DNA of 64,000 bases from Streptomyces rubrogriseus (GCF_027947575.1 NZ_CP116256.1:1860001-1924000); one strand, 5' to 3'; counted from the first letter of the stretch, positions 9,029-18,455 are shown. The notes: generated by a model from the sequence alone, not told the origin. Made by a program: numbers and translations.

Positions 9029-9069
9029 AAGGGCGGTGGCCCGGGGTTCGTCCCCGGGCCACCGCCCTT
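9029..9069. terminator. Terminator hairpin after erpA
   Basis: A perfect 18-bp stem (9029-9046 with 9052-9069) with the five-base loop TTCGT starts 39 bases past the erpA stop and ends 23 bases before the convergent gene's stop. The arm begins AAGGGCGGTGGCCC. It is probably bidirectional. Confidence 0.88.
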
Positions 9070-9091
9070 CCGCCGTCCCTCGGGTGCGGTG

Positions 9092-10627
9092 TCACCCGGC
9101 CCCGGACGGAGCCGGCAGCCGCGCGCCCGGCTTGTGCACCGGGACGTCCTTGCCGTCCGAGCCCACGACCGTCCGGTCGCCGAGCGGCTCGTCGAGCGGC
9201 ACCGTCCGCTCGTACTCCTTGGCGATCAGGATGCACACCTGGTCCGGATGCGGGGTCTCGGTCACCGTGACGGTCACCTTCCCGCCGCTCTCCTTCGCCT
9301 TCGCGTCGTAGTCGGAGCACACCCCGCCCGTGAAGTGCACGGTCAGCTCGCCGTCGGCAGCCGTGTAGCCGCTCACCCGGACGTCCCGCGGCTCCCCGGG
9401 CCCGGCGGTCGGCCCGTCCGGGGCCGACGGGGAGGTGGGCGGCGTGGCGGGGGCCGCCGTGGTCAGGAACCTCGGCTCGACCGCGGGATAAGTGACCGTC
9501 ACCGCGTCCCGCGCCCCCGGCGCCCGCACCTCGAACAGCCAGGACGGCACCAGCGTCTGCTGCCCCCGCACCGGATGCGCGGCCAGGCCGAACACCGCGT
9601 CCTCGACCGTGGCGGTCTGCCTCTTCCCCGCCCCGGGCCGCTCCGGAGCACCGGTCGGCGGCGCGCAGGGCGTGTCCGCCCCGTCCTGATGCGGTACGGG
9701 ACTGGCGCAGCCGCCGATGCCCCCGGCACCACCGGCGCCGGAACCGGCACCCGGCGCGTTCAGCAGCGCCAGCGTCTCCTCCGCGTTCAGGACGGGGTAC
9801 GTGTCCCCCTTGACCGGTGCCTTCGTCCGGCCGCTGCCGCCGACCACCTCGCCCTGCGCCCCGACGACGATCCCCGTCGTCCAGCCGTACGAGGGCAGCC
9901 CGCCCACCTCGGGTTCCGCGTTCACGGCCCGTCCGGCGCCCATCACCTGGCTCGCGTCGAGCTTGGCGTCGTCCTGGCCCAGCGCCTTCAGCACCGGTGC
10001 CGCCGCCTTCTTCGCGGCCGCCTCGCCCACCGGGTTCCCGTCGGCGGAGGGGGCCTTGCAGACCGGCCCCTTCTTGCAGTTGTCGGTGCCGGGCGCGTAG
10101 CGGTGGAAGGTCCAGGTGCCCGGTGCCTGACGGCTCACCGTGAGCAGCGGCCCGGAACCGTCCTTCGCGTTGCCGACCTTCCACGCCTCGCCCTGGGTAC
10201 GGGGCGCGCCCTCGACGCCCAGCGCCTCGGCCAGCCGGGCCACCTCGGCCTCGGTGACGTCGCCCTTCGCCCGGTACACGGGCGCCGAGCCGGGGCCCTC
10301 GGGGAGCGGCCCGTCGGCGCGGTAGGTGACGCCGTACGGGTTCGGTTCGCCCGGCGCGATGCCGTTCGGGCCGCCCTCCGGGGACGACGCCCCGTGGTCG
10401 TCGAGGGGGAGCGGCGGGGGCGTGTCGTCGCCCGAGGCCCCGGACGCCGTACCGCCGTCCGTGTCGTCCCCGGTGGCGGACGTGGCCAGGTAGGCGCCGC
10501 CGCCACCCATCAGCAGCACGGCGGCGGCGACCGACGCGACCGCGACCGCCCGGGGGCGCCGCCGCGCGGGACGCCCGCCGCCGGCCTCGTCGGCGGCGTC
10601 GTCGTTGTCGGGTCGCTCGGTGTTCAC
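9092..10627 (-). CDS. Membrane-anchored extracellular protein of unknown function
   Basis: This 511-residue protein is not recognised as a characterised family. It has a basic cytoplasmic N-terminus (ARRRPR, about 21-26), one transmembrane helix at about 27-48, and then a long Pro/Gly/Asp-rich extracellular region. Four or more cysteines there could form disulfides (CKKGPVCK, and a C-terminal pair). The extracytoplasmic part looks like a conserved two-lobe domain. The start is GTG 10627, with GAAGGAG nine bases upstream. No operon partner is evident. Streptomyces genomes carry similar large putative membrane proteins beside the kinase gene that follows. Confidence 0.8.
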   Translation of the reverse strand: MNTERPDNDDAADEAGGGRPARRRPRAVAVASVAAAVLLMGGGGAYLATSATGDDTDGGTASGASGDDTPPPLPLDDHGASSPEGGPNGIAPGEPNPYGVTYRADGPLPEGPGSAPVYRAKGDVTEAEVARLAEALGVEGAPRTQGEAWKVGNAKDGSGPLLTVSRQAPGTWTFHRYAPGTDNCKKGPVCKAPSADGNPVGEAAAKKAAAPVLKALGQDDAKLDASQVMGAGRAVNAEPEVGGLPSYGWTTGIVVGAQGEVVGGSGRTKAPVKGDTYPVLNAEETLALLNAPGAGSGAGGAGGIGGCASPVPHQDGADTPCAPPTGAPERPGAGKRQTATVEDAVFGLAAHPVRGQQTLVPSWLFEVRAPGARDAVTVTYPAVEPRFLTTAAPATPPTSPSAPDGPTAGPGEPRDVRVSGYTAADGELTVHFTGGVCSDYDAKAKESGGKVTVTVTETPHPDQVCILIAKEYERTVPLDEPLGDRTVVGSDGKDVPVHKPGARLPAPSGAG

Positions 10628-10741
10628 CGCATCGCTCCTTCGGCTGTTGCTGGGGACAGCGATGGGACGCGGTGGGCCGGGATCCGGTTCCCGGTGACGG
10701 CGCGCTTCGCCCGAACGGCCCCGAGGCCGCCCGGCGGCCGC

Positions 10742-10951
10742 TCAGTCGCCGTAGTCGGACATCGCCTCCAGCAACCGGGCCGAGGCCGGCGGCACCCGGA
10801 CGCCGTGGATGAGGGCGAGCGGCACCGGCCGGGCGGAGGCGCCGGCGGGCGCCGACCAGCGCGGAGTCATCCGGGCGCAGTCGCCGCGCAGCGACGCCAG
10901 GTCGCCGTCCAGGTCGGCCGGAGCGGGGTCGACGGTCCTCAGGTTCGTCAT
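10742..10951 (-). CDS. Small hypothetical protein (69 aa)
   Basis: This is an open frame of 69 codons starting at an ATG (10949-10951), with normal Streptomyces codon bias and no recognised domain, signal peptide or membrane helix. No ribosome binding site is obvious, though a leaderless start is possible. It lies between the membrane-anchored protein (same strand, 114 bases downstream) and the divergent PfkB kinase. It could be a genuine small gene or a chance frame. I favour real because it fills the gap neatly and has strong third-position GC. Confidence 0.5.
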   Translation of the reverse strand: MTNLRTVDPAPADLDGDLASLRGDCARMTPRWSAPAGASARPVPLALIHGVRVPPASARLLEAMSDYGD

Positions 10952-10992
10952 AACAGAACCGTAGGCACGTCCCGCGCCGCGAAGAAAGTTGT

Positions 10993-11005
10993 ACTACCGG
11001 GTAGT
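10993..11005. promoter_or_regulatory. 13-bp palindrome upstream of PfkB kinase (candidate operator)
   Basis: ACTACCGGGTAGT is a perfect 6+6 inverted repeat around a central G. It sits 79 bases before the kinase GTG in a relatively AT-rich spot of the divergent intergenic region. It has the size and symmetry of a dimeric repressor site. The regulator is unknown. Confidence 0.4.
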
Positions 11006-11083
11006 TTCGCCTGCTTCAGCCTGACGGTGCCGCCGGGTAGCGTGAACCGTCAACCCGCCTCCCCTCAGGAGAGAGTCCACGCC

Positions 11084-12058
11084 GTGCGCATCGCAGTCAC
11101 CGGCTCCATCGCCACCGACCACCTCATGACCTTCCCCGGCCGCTTCTCGGACCAGCTCGTCGCGGACCAGCTGCACACGGTCTCGCTCTCCTTCCTGGTC
11201 GACCAGCTGGACGTACGCCGGGGCGGCGTAGCCGCGAACATCGCCTTCGGCATGGGTCAGCTCGGCACCCGTCCCGTCCTGGTCGGCGCGGCCGGCTCGG
11301 ACTTCGACGAGTACCGGGCCTGGCTCGACCGGCACGGCGTCGACACCGACTCGGTCCGCATCTCCGAGACCCTGCACACCGCCCGCTTCGTCTGCACCAC
11401 CGACGCCGACCACAACCAGATCGGCTCCTTCTACACGGGCGCCATGAGCGAGGCCCGCCTCATCGAGCTGAAGACCGTCGCCGACCGGGTGGGCGGCCTG
11501 GACCTGGTCTCCATCGGCGCGGACGACCCGGAGGCGATGCTCCGGCACACCGAGGAGTGCCGCGCACGGTCCATCCCGTTCGCCGCGGACTTCTCCCAGC
11601 AGATCGCCCGGATGAACGGCGACGAGATCCGGATACTGCTGGACGGGGCGACCTACCTCTTCTCCAACGAGTACGAGAAGGGGCTCATCGAGACCAAGAC
11701 CGGCTGGAGCGACGCCGAGATCCTCGACCGGGTCGGCCACCGCGTCACCACCCTCGGCGCGCGGGGCGTGCGCATCGAGCGGGCCGGCGGGGAGACCATC
11801 GAGGTCGGCGTCCCCGACGAGGAGCGCAAGGCCGACCCCACGGGTGTCGGCGACGCCTTCCGCGCGGGGTTCCTGTCGGGACTGGCGTGGGGCGTCTCGC
11901 TGGAGCGGGCCGCGCAGGTCGGGTGCATGCTGGCGACGCTCGTCATCGAGACGGTCGGTACGCAGGAGTACCAGCTGCGGCGCGGGCACTTCATGGAGCG
12001 GTTCACGAAGGCGTACGGGGACGAGGCCGCGGGGGAGGTTCAGGCGCACCTGGGCTGA
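11084..12058 (+). CDS. PfkB-family carbohydrate (adenosine/ribokinase-like) kinase
   Basis: This 324-residue cytoplasmic sugar or nucleoside kinase has the N-terminal substrate motif GGVAANIAFGMGQLG (about 46-60) and the C-terminal anion-hole signature DPTGVGDAFRAGF, with the catalytic Asp near residue 257. Proteins of this group include M. tuberculosis Rv2202c, reported as an adenosine or carbohydrate kinase, and the gene neighbourhood is the same. The substrate is therefore not certain. The start is GTG 11084 with AGGAGAG about nine bases upstream. The frame is open far upstream as an antisense shadow. It converges on the cysteine desulfurase gene. Confidence 0.88.
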   Translation: MRIAVTGSIATDHLMTFPGRFSDQLVADQLHTVSLSFLVDQLDVRRGGVAANIAFGMGQLGTRPVLVGAAGSDFDEYRAWLDRHGVDTDSVRISETLHTARFVCTTDADHNQIGSFYTGAMSEARLIELKTVADRVGGLDLVSIGADDPEAMLRHTEECRARSIPFAADFSQQIARMNGDEIRILLDGATYLFSNEYEKGLIETKTGWSDAEILDRVGHRVTTLGARGVRIERAGGETIEVGVPDEERKADPTGVGDAFRAGFLSGLAWGVSLERAAQVGCMLATLVIETVGTQEYQLRRGHFMERFTKAYGDEAAGEVQAHLG

Positions 12059-12111
12059 TTTCGGGGGGCGACTATTCGGTTGCCTCGCGAGGCGCGCTGT
12101 CGGGTGCGGGT

Positions 12112-12171
12112 GCGTCGTGGTTGTTCGCGCCCACGCGGCGGAGCCGCACATCGACACAGCCCCGCGCCCCT
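12112..12171. repeat. Dispersed Streptomyces intergenic hairpin repeat, copy A
   Basis: This is a reverse-orientation copy of the element whose core reads AGGGGCGCGGGGCTGTG followed by a CGGCTCCGCCG hairpin and CCACGACG. It occupies the convergent space between the PfkB kinase and the cysteine desulfurase and probably helps terminate both transcripts. Related copies lie near 13.6, 18.4, 31.4, 40.8 and 47.4 kb. Confidence 0.65.
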
Positions 12172-12178
12172 GAGTGAG

Positions 12179-13561
12179 TCAGCTCGTCCGGCGGACCAGG
12201 TAAGCCGTTCCTCTCTCCGCCGGTTCCTCGCCCACGTACTCCTGGCCCCGCATCTCGCACCACGCCGGGATGTCCAGGCGGGCCGCCTCGTCGTCGGAGA
12301 GGACGCGGACGGTGGCGCCGACGGGGACGTCGCCGATGACCTTGGCCAGTTCGATCACCGGAATGGGGCAGCGCCGGCCCAGCGCGTCCACGACGAGGCC
12401 GGGGCCGGCCGCGCGGACGTTCTCCGTCGCGGCCGGCGCCCCCAGCTTCTCGCGCACCGCGGCCACCGTGCCCGGAAGTACCTCCAGGAACCGCTCGACG
12501 TCCTCGGCCGGGGTCCCGGCCGGCAGCGACACCCGGACGTTGCCCTCGCTGAGCACCCCCATCGCCCGCAGGACGTGGCTCGGCGTCAGCGTGCTGCTCG
12601 TGCAGGACGATCCGGACGACACGGAGAAGCCGGCGCGGTCCAGCTCGTGCAGCAGGGTCTCCCCGTCGACATAGAGACACGAGAAGGTGACGATCCCGGG
12701 CAGCCGGCGCGAGGGATCGCCGACCACCTCCACGTCCGGCACCAGCTCCGGCACCCGGGACCGGATCCGCTCCGTCAGCTCCCGCAGCCGGGCCGCCTCC
12801 GCCGCGGCCTCGGCCCGCACCGCCCGCAGCGACGCCGCCGCGGCCACGATCGCCGGCAGGTTCTCGAAGCCGGGCGCCCGCCCCGACTCCCGCTCGTCCC
12901 CGGGCCCTTGGGGCGCGAACCGGACACCCTTGCGCACGGCGAGCAGCCCCACCCCCGAGGGTCCGCCCCACTTGTGGGCGCTGCCGGTCAGCAACGACCA
13001 GTCGCCCTCGACCCGCCCCCAGCCCAGCGACTGGGCCGCGTCCACCAGCAGCGGCACACCCGCGGCCCGGCAGGCCTCGGCCACCCGGGACACCGGCTGC
13101 TCGGTGCCCACCTCGTGGTTGGCCGACTGGAGACAGGCCAGCGCCGTGTCCTCGCCCAGGGCCGCCGCGTACGCCGCCGGGTCGACCGCGCCCGCGCGGT
13201 CCACGCCCACCTGCGTGAGACTCCCGCCGCCGGCCTCGTGCGCCTCGGCCGCATGCAGTACGGAGGAGTGTTCGACGGCTGACACGATCAGGTGGCGTCC
13301 GACGCGGCGCCGCCCGGCCAGCGCCCCCGCAACCCCTGAATGCACCGCCCGCGTCCCCGAAGGAGTGAACACCAACTCGTCCGGCCGACACCCCACGCAC
13401 TCGGCCATCGCCTCCCGAGCGGCATCGAGCAGCAACCGCGCTCGCCGCCCTTCGCGGTACAGCCGAGCAGGATCGGCCCACCCCTCGTCGAGAGACGCCA
13501 ACAGCGCCTGCCGGGCAACGGGATGAAGGGGAGCAGCGGAAGCAGCATCGAAGTAAGCCAC
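12179..13561 (-). CDS. Cysteine desulfurase fused to TusA-like sulfurtransferase
   Basis: This 460-residue fusion has two parts. Residues 1 to about 370 form a class V aminotransferase fold of the NifS/IscS type, with PLP lysine K197 (SAHKWGGPSG) and active-site cysteine C320 in SSGSSCTSS. Residues about 385-460 form a TusA/SirA domain with its persulfide cysteine C398 in the CPxP motif (RRCPIPVIELAK). The enzyme should strip sulfur from cysteine as a persulfide and hand it directly to its own TusA domain, feeding Fe-S, thio-tRNA or molybdopterin synthesis. The start is GTG 13561, giving the family N-terminus. It diverges from ctaC. Confidence 0.92.
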   Translation of the reverse strand: MAYFDAASAAPLHPVARQALLASLDEGWADPARLYREGRRARLLLDAAREAMAECVGCRPDELVFTPSGTRAVHSGVAGALAGRRRVGRHLIVSAVEHSSVLHAAEAHEAGGGSLTQVGVDRAGAVDPAAYAAALGEDTALACLQSANHEVGTEQPVSRVAEACRAAGVPLLVDAAQSLGWGRVEGDWSLLTGSAHKWGGPSGVGLLAVRKGVRFAPQGPGDERESGRAPGFENLPAIVAAAASLRAVRAEAAAEAARLRELTERIRSRVPELVPDVEVVGDPSRRLPGIVTFSCLYVDGETLLHELDRAGFSVSSGSSCTSSTLTPSHVLRAMGVLSEGNVRVSLPAGTPAEDVERFLEVLPGTVAAVREKLGAPAATENVRAAGPGLVVDALGRRCPIPVIELAKVIGDVPVGATVRVLSDDEAARLDIPAWCEMRGQEYVGEEPAERGTAYLVRRTS

Positions 13562-13890
13562 ACGCCAACGCTAGAACGCCGGGGGCTGTAGCGCCCCGCC
13601 AGGGGCGCGGGGCTGTGACATGTGCGGCTCCGCCGCGTGGGCGCGACAAGCCACGACGCACCGTCAGCCGCCCACGAAACCGCACCTCCCCGTCCCGTAG
13701 GCGCCCCCATCCCACCCTTAAAGAGTGACCCCCGGCGCGTATGCCACCCTCCCCGCGACCCCCCGGATGGCGTCGGCTAGGGTTTGGTCCGCATAAACAT
13801 CAAACCCCTGCCCGACGCAGGGCGGCGACCGACCAGCGAGAAGGCAGGCCGCAGCCAACCGCGCGGGCGAGACTCTCGGGAAGGCGCTAC
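13562..13890. other. 329-bp divergent region between cysteine desulfurase and ctaC, carrying repeat copy B
   Basis: The left part (13592-13659) is a forward copy of the dispersed hairpin repeat (AGGGGCGCGGGGCTGTGAC, then CGGCTCCGCCG). It is unusual in lying in a divergent rather than convergent gap. The right part, about 13760-13890, has a less GC-rich patch with CATAAACATC (13791-13800) and a TAGGGT element (about 13778), plausible for the ctaC promoter. A ribosome binding site precedes GTG 13891. I see no other gene. Confidence 0.5.
13592..13659. repeat. Dispersed Streptomyces intergenic hairpin repeat, copy B
   Basis: Same-strand copy, close to identical to the copy at 40764-40830: CCAGGGGCGCGGGGCTGTGA, then TGTGCGGCTCCGCCG, then GCGCGACAAGCCACGACG. 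It lies upstream of both flanking genes, so it is unlikely to be simply a terminator here. Confidence 0.7.
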
Positions 13891-14850
13891 GTGAGTCCCA
13901 ACGGCTCCGACCGCTCGCCGCGGCGCCCGATGCGGCGGAAGCTGCTGCAGGCACTGACCGCGGGCCTGGTCCTGGCGACCGCCACCGGTTGCACATACGA
14001 GGACTTCCCCCGCCTCGGCATGCCCACCCCCACCACGGAAGAGGCTCCGCGGATCCTCTCCCTGTGGCAGGGCTCATGGGCAGCCGCGCTGGCCACCGGC
14101 GTGCTGGTGTGGGGCCTGATCCTGTGGAGTGTCTTCTTCCACCGGCGCAGCCGCACCAAGGTCGAGGTCCCTCCACAGACCAGGTACAACCTGCCCATCG
14201 AGGCGCTGTACACCATGGTTCCGCTCGTCATCGTCTCGGTGCTGTTCTACTTCACCGCGCGTGACGAGTCCGATCTCATGAGCCTCAACAAGAAGCCCGA
14301 CCTCACGGTCAACGTGGTCGGCTTCCAGTGGAGCTGGTGCTTCAACCACATCGAGGACGTCCCGGGCTCCACCGGCGACGCCAAGACCTCCAAGGAACTG
14401 GCCGGCATCCCGGACCGGTTCATCGAGGACTTCCCGGCCAACGCCGGCGGTGTCTACGACTGCGGTACCCCCGGTACGGAGAACCCGCAGACCGGCAACC
14501 CCGGCCCGACCCTCTGGCTCCCCAAGGGCAAGACGGTCCGCTTCGTCCTGACCTCGCGTGACGTCATCCACTCCTTCTGGGTGGTGCCGTTCCTCATGAA
14601 GCAGGACGTGATTCCGGGCCACACCAACGCCTTCGAGGTGACCCCCAACAAGGAGGGGACCTTCCTGGGCAAGTGCGCCGAGCTGTGCGGCGTGGACCAC
14701 TCCCGGATGCTGTTCAACGTCAAGGTCGTCTCCCCGGAGCGCTACGAGCAGCACCTCCAGGACCTCGCGAAGAAGGGGCAGACCGGTTACGTTCCCGCGG
14801 GCATCGCTCAGACGAGCCACGAGAAGAACCGGGAGACGAACAACCTGTGA
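13891..14850 (+). CDS. ctaC: Cytochrome c oxidase (aa3) subunit II
   Basis: This 319-residue lipoprotein-like subunit II carries the binuclear CuA centre that takes electrons from QcrC. The N-terminal signal has a lipobox-like end at C34 (ATATGC). Two transmembrane helices follow (about 65-85 and 105-125), then the cupredoxin domain with CuA ligands C262 and C266 ([12 protein letters not shown]) and an upstream His. The start is GTG 13891, with GGGAAGG about six bases upstream. The frame is open upstream but lacks protein character there. The stop overlaps the ctaD start by four bases (GTGA), indicating translational coupling. Confidence 0.96.
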   Translation: MSPNGSDRSPRRPMRRKLLQALTAGLVLATATGCTYEDFPRLGMPTPTTEEAPRILSLWQGSWAAALATGVLVWGLILWSVFFHRRSRTKVEVPPQTRYNLPIEALYTMVPLVIVSVLFYFTARDESDLMSLNKKPDLTVNVVGFQWSWCFNHIEDVPGSTGDAKTSKELAGIPDRFIEDFPANAGGVYDCGTPGTENPQTGNPGPTLWLPKGKTVRFVLTSRDVIHSFWVVPFLMKQDVIPGHTNAFEVTPNKEGTFLGKCAELCGVDHSRMLFNVKVVSPERYEQHLQDLAKKGQTGYVPAGIAQTSHEKNRETNNL

Positions 14851-16583
14851 GCATCCTCAACGAACCCCAGGGTGCCTCGGCAGCGGAGGACTCGTACGAG
14901 AACGAGCTGCCGGTACGGCGCAAGCAGCCCGGCAACGTCGTGATCAAGTGGCTCACGACCACTGACCACAAGACGATCGGCACGATGTACCTGGTGACGT
15001 CGTTCGCGTTCTTCGTGATCGGCGGCGTGATGGCGCTCTTCATGCGCGCCGAGCTGGCTCGACCTGGTCTGCAGATCATGTCGAACGAGCAGTTCAACCA
15101 GGCGTTCACGATGCACGGCACGATCATGCTGCTGATGTTCGCGACGCCGCTGTTCGCGGGCTTCGCGAACTGGATCATGCCGCTGCAGATCGGCGCGCCG
15201 GACGTGGCGTTCCCCCGGCTGAACATGTTCGCCTACTGGCTGTACCTGTTCGGCTCGACCATCGCGGTGGGCGGGTTCCTGACCCCGCAGGGCGCGGCCG
15301 ACTTCGGTTGGTTCGCCTACTCGCCGCTGTCCGACGCGGTGCACTCGCCCGGCATCGGCGGAGACCTGTGGATCATGGGCCTGGCCTTCTCCGGCTTCGG
15401 CACCATCCTCGGCTCGGTCAACTTCATCACCACGATCATCTGCATGCGCGCGCCCGGCATGACCATGTTCCGCATGCCGATCTTCACCTGGAACGTGCTG
15501 CTGACCGGTGTGCTGGTCCTGCTGGCCTTCCCGGTGCTGGCCGCGGCCCTGTTCGCGCTGGAGGCCGACCGCAAGTTCGGTGCCCACATCTTCGACTCGT
15601 CCAACGGCGGGGCCTTGCTGTGGCAACACCTCTTCTGGTTCTTCGGGCATCCAGAGGTGTACATCATCGCGCTGCCGTTCTTCGGCATCGTCAGTGAGAT
15701 CATCCCGGTCTTCTCCCGCAAGCCGATCTTCGGCTACATGGGTCTGATCGGCGCGACGATCGCGATCGCGGGTCTGTCGGTGACGGTGTGGGCCCACCAC
15801 ATGTACGTCACGGGCGGCGTGCTGTTGCCGTTCTTCTCCTTCATGACCTTCCTGATCGCGGTCCCGACCGGTGTGAAGTTCTTCAACTGGATCGGCACCA
15901 TGTGGAAGGGCTCGCTGTCCTTCGAGACACCGATGCTGTGGTCCACCGGCTTCCTGATCACCTTCCTCTTCGGTGGTCTGACCGGTGTCATCCTCGCCTC
16001 GCCGCCGCTGGACTTCCACGTCTCCGACTCGTACTTCGTGGTGGCGCACTTCCACTACGTGGTCTTCGGCACCGTGGTGTTCGCGATGTTCGCCGGCTTC
16101 CACTTCTGGTGGCCGAAGTTCACCGGCAAGATGCTGGACGAGCGCCTGGGCAAGATCACCTTCTGGACGCTGTTCGTCGGCTTCCACGGCACGTTCCTGG
16201 TCCAGCACTGGCTGGGTGCCGAGGGCATGCCGCGTCGTTACGCCGACTACCTGGCAGCCGACGGCTTCACCGCCCTGAACACGATCTCGACGATCAGCTC
16301 GTTCCTGCTCGGCATGTCGATACTGCCGTTCTTCTACAACATCTGGAAGACCGCCAAGTACGGCAAGAAGATCGAGGTGGACGACCCGTGGGGCTACGGC
16401 CGTTCGCTGGAGTGGGCGACCTCCTGCCCGCCGCCGCGGCACAACTTCCTCACGCTGCCGCGCATCCGCAGTGAATCCCCCGCCTTCGACCTGCACCACC
16501 CCGAGATCTCCGCGATCGACCAGCTGGAGAACGTCGGCCACGGTGAGAAGGCCCTCGCCGGCGGCAAGGAGGCCGGGAAGTGA
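14847..16583 (+). CDS. ctaD: Cytochrome c oxidase (aa3) subunit I
   Basis: This 578-residue integral membrane catalytic subunit has about twelve helices. It binds haem a and the haem a3-CuB site and pumps protons while reducing oxygen. Signature residues are all visible: low-spin haem His in [11 protein letters not shown], the cross-linked CuB motif [17 protein letters not shown], the CuB pair AHHMYV, and the haem a/a3 ligands HFHYVVFG. The C-terminal soluble extension is typical of actinobacteria. GTG 14847 overlaps the ctaC stop by four bases. Its own stop overlaps ctaF by four bases, so ctaC-ctaD-ctaF form a coupled operon. Confidence 0.97.
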   Translation: MSILNEPQGASAAEDSYENELPVRRKQPGNVVIKWLTTTDHKTIGTMYLVTSFAFFVIGGVMALFMRAELARPGLQIMSNEQFNQAFTMHGTIMLLMFATPLFAGFANWIMPLQIGAPDVAFPRLNMFAYWLYLFGSTIAVGGFLTPQGAADFGWFAYSPLSDAVHSPGIGGDLWIMGLAFSGFGTILGSVNFITTIICMRAPGMTMFRMPIFTWNVLLTGVLVLLAFPVLAAALFALEADRKFGAHIFDSSNGGALLWQHLFWFFGHPEVYIIALPFFGIVSEIIPVFSRKPIFGYMGLIGATIAIAGLSVTVWAHHMYVTGGVLLPFFSFMTFLIAVPTGVKFFNWIGTMWKGSLSFETPMLWSTGFLITFLFGGLTGVILASPPLDFHVSDSYFVVAHFHYVVFGTVVFAMFAGFHFWWPKFTGKMLDERLGKITFWTLFVGFHGTFLVQHWLGAEGMPRRYADYLAADGFTALNTISTISSFLLGMSILPFFYNIWKTAKYGKKIEVDDPWGYGRSLEWATSCPPPRHNFLTLPRIRSESPAFDLHHPEISAIDQLENVGHGEKALAGGKEAGK

Positions 16584-16978
16584 AGATCCAGGGCAAGATG
16601 TTCATCTGGTTGAGCGTCTTCATCCTCGCCGTGGCGGTTGTCTACGGCTACTGGTCCAAGGAGCCGGCCGGTACCACGGCCCTCTTCCTGGCCTTCGGCC
16701 TGGCCATCATGATCGGCTTCTACCTCGCCTTCACGGCGCGGCGGGTCGACGCGGGTGCGCAGGACGACATGGAGGCGGACGTCGCGGACGACGCCGGCGA
16801 GGTCGGGTTCTTCAGCCCGCACAGCTGGCAGCCGCTGTCCCTCGCCGTCGGTGGCGCCCTCGCCTTTCTGGGCATCGCCGTCGGCTGGTGGGTCATGTAC
16901 TTCTCGGCACCGATCCTCATGGTCGGCCTGTTCGGCTGGGTCTTCGAGTACTACCGCGGTGAGAACCGCACCCAGTAG
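16580..16978 (+). CDS. ctaF: Cytochrome c oxidase subunit IV (actinobacterial CtaF)
   Basis: This 132-residue small membrane subunit of the actinobacterial aa3 oxidase has two N-terminal helices (about 5-25 and 33-52), an acidic loop with [16 protein letters not shown], and two C-terminal helices ending near EYYRGENR. CtaF stabilises the supercomplex in Mycobacterium and Corynebacterium relatives. Its GTG overlaps the ctaD stop by four bases, and AAGGAGG lies about ten bases upstream inside ctaD. It ends the operon and is followed by a strong hairpin. Confidence 0.93.
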   Translation: MKIQGKMFIWLSVFILAVAVVYGYWSKEPAGTTALFLAFGLAIMIGFYLAFTARRVDAGAQDDMEADVADDAGEVGFFSPHSWQPLSLAVGGALAFLGIAVGWWVMYFSAPILMVGLFGWVFEYYRGENRTQ

Positions 16979-17008
16979 CACGCGGACCCAGTAGCACGCG
17001 TCGAGCGC

Positions 17009-17050
17009 GAAGGGGCCCGGACACTCCGCCAGGAGCGTCCGGGCCCCTTC
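17009..17050 (+). terminator. Terminator after ctaCDF operon
   Basis: A 14-bp perfect stem (17009-17022 with 17037-17050, arm GAAGGGGCCCGGAC) has a loop that can itself pair CTCC with GGAG. It starts 31 bases past the ctaF stop and ends at 17050, about 75 bases before the next gene, so it isolates the oxidase operon. Confidence 0.88.
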
Positions 17051-17124
17051 GTCTGCCGTACGGCCCCTCACCCTTCCGGCTTACCCACCGCGCCGCCGCT
17101 GACGTCTCTCCCTAGCGTGAGGCC

Positions 17125-18399
17125 ATGAGCAACACGGTTCACTTCCAGGCGCGGGGGCGTACGGTCGTCGGCTGCACCCTGCTGGTGATCGCCCTCGGCG
17201 CGAGCGGCACCGCCTGCCTCGGCGACGACGACAACCCGCTGTCGGCCACGCCCTACGACGCGGCCGGCCAGATCTCCTTCAACGGCCCCACGGACGCCGG
17301 GAAGAAGGCCGACCCGGACAAACCCCTGGAGGTGGTCGCCGAGGGCGCCGACGGGCGCATCACGGACGTCACGGCCATGGACGCGGCCGGACGCCACGTC
17401 GCGGGCGAGCTGTCCGCCGACGGCGCCCGCTGGCACAGCACCTCGCCGCTGGCGGCCAACGCCAGCTACACGGTGCGGGTCAGCACCGAGGACGGCGACG
17501 GCGCGCCCGGCCGCAAGGTGCTCACCTTCGAGACCGGCAAGCCCGGCGCGAAGAAGACCCTGGACGTCACCTTCGGGCCCAAGGCGGGCGCGTACGGCGT
17601 CGGTCAGCCCATCACGGCGGAGCTGAGCCAGCCGGTCCGGGACCCGGCGCAGCGGGCCATAGTGGAGCGCGCCCTGAAGGTCGACTCCACCCCCTCCGTG
17701 CGGGGCGCCTGGTACTGGGTGGACGACAAGAAGCTCCACTACCGGCCCGAGGAGTACTGGCCCGCCCACGCCACCGTCAAGGTCCACAGCACCCTGGACG
17801 GCATCAAGATCGGCGACCGGATGTGGGGCGGCAAGGCGAAGCCCCTGAAGATCACCACCGACGACCGAGTCGTGGCCGTCACCGACGCCTCCGCGCACAC
17901 GCTGACGGTCTTCAAGGACGGTGAGGAGATCCGGCAGATCCCGGTCACCACCGGCAAGCCCGGCTTCGAGACCCGCAACGGGGTCAAGGTCGTCCTCGGC
18001 AAGGAATCCTTCGTACGCATGCGCAGCACCACCGTCGGCATCGCCGAGGGCTCCTCGGAGTCGTACGACCTGCCGGTCTACTGGGCCACCCGGGTGACCT
18101 GGAGCGGCGAGTACGTGCACGCCGCCCCCTGGTCCGTGGGCTCGCAGGGCATCGCCAACGTCAGCCACGGCTGCGTCGGCATGAGCACCGACAGCGCGGA
18201 GTGGTTCTTCAACACGGTCCAGGAGGGCGACCTCGTCGAGGTCGTCAACTCCGGCGGCGAAACGATGGAACCCTTCGGCAACGGCTTCGGCGACTGGAAC
18301 ATGGACTGGACCAAGTGGCGCACGGGCAGCGCCCTCACGGGCACCGGCAACGCGTCCGGCACGGAGGACCAGGCGAGGCTGAGACCGGAGAGCGTCTAG
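17125..18399 (+). CDS. L,D-transpeptidase (YkuD) with Ig-like domains
   Basis: This 424-residue exported cell-wall enzyme makes 3-3 peptide cross-links. An N-terminal signal ends near C31, which may be lipidated, although the lipobox (GTAC) is weak. Two Ig-like or bacterial beta-sandwich domains fill about 45-240, a layout also seen in mycobacterial Ldt enzymes. The YkuD domain follows with the catalytic motif SHGCVGMS, nucleophile C350 and the preceding HAAPW segment. The C-terminal tail is about 60 residues. ATG 17125 follows GTGAGG at a short distance. It stands alone between the two respiratory operons. Confidence 0.93.
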   Translation: MSNTVHFQARGRTVVGCTLLVIALGASGTACLGDDDNPLSATPYDAAGQISFNGPTDAGKKADPDKPLEVVAEGADGRITDVTAMDAAGRHVAGELSADGARWHSTSPLAANASYTVRVSTEDGDGAPGRKVLTFETGKPGAKKTLDVTFGPKAGAYGVGQPITAELSQPVRDPAQRAIVERALKVDSTPSVRGAWYWVDDKKLHYRPEEYWPAHATVKVHSTLDGIKIGDRMWGGKAKPLKITTDDRVVAVTDASAHTLTVFKDGEEIRQIPVTTGKPGFETRNGVKVVLGKESFVRMRSTTVGIAEGSSESYDLPVYWATRVTWSGEYVHAAPWSVGSQGIANVSHGCVGMSTDSAEWFFNTVQEGDLVEVVNSGGETMEPFGNGFGDWNMDWTKWRTGSALTGTGNASGTEDQARLRPESV

Positions 18400-18416
18400 A
18401 GGCGCCTGGGGGCAGC

Positions 18417-18455
18417 GTCCCAGGGGCGCGGGGAACTGCGCGAGAAACCACGACG
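18417..18455. repeat. Dispersed Streptomyces intergenic hairpin repeat, copy C (shortened)
   Basis: This copy has the opening CCCAGGGGCGCGGGGAACTG and closing CCACGACGG of the family but lacks the central CGGCTCCGCCG hairpin. It lies in the convergent space between the transpeptidase and the lone receiver gene. Confidence 0.55.

Noticed and set aside
9089..12058. A 989-codon frame on the plus strand
   Set aside because: Only the last 324 codons are the PfkB kinase; the remainder is antisense to the membrane-anchored protein.
12072..13715. 547-codon frame overlapping the desulfurase gene
   Set aside because: Off-frame shadow of the desulfurase-TusA gene with Gly/Arg-rich low-complexity sequence.
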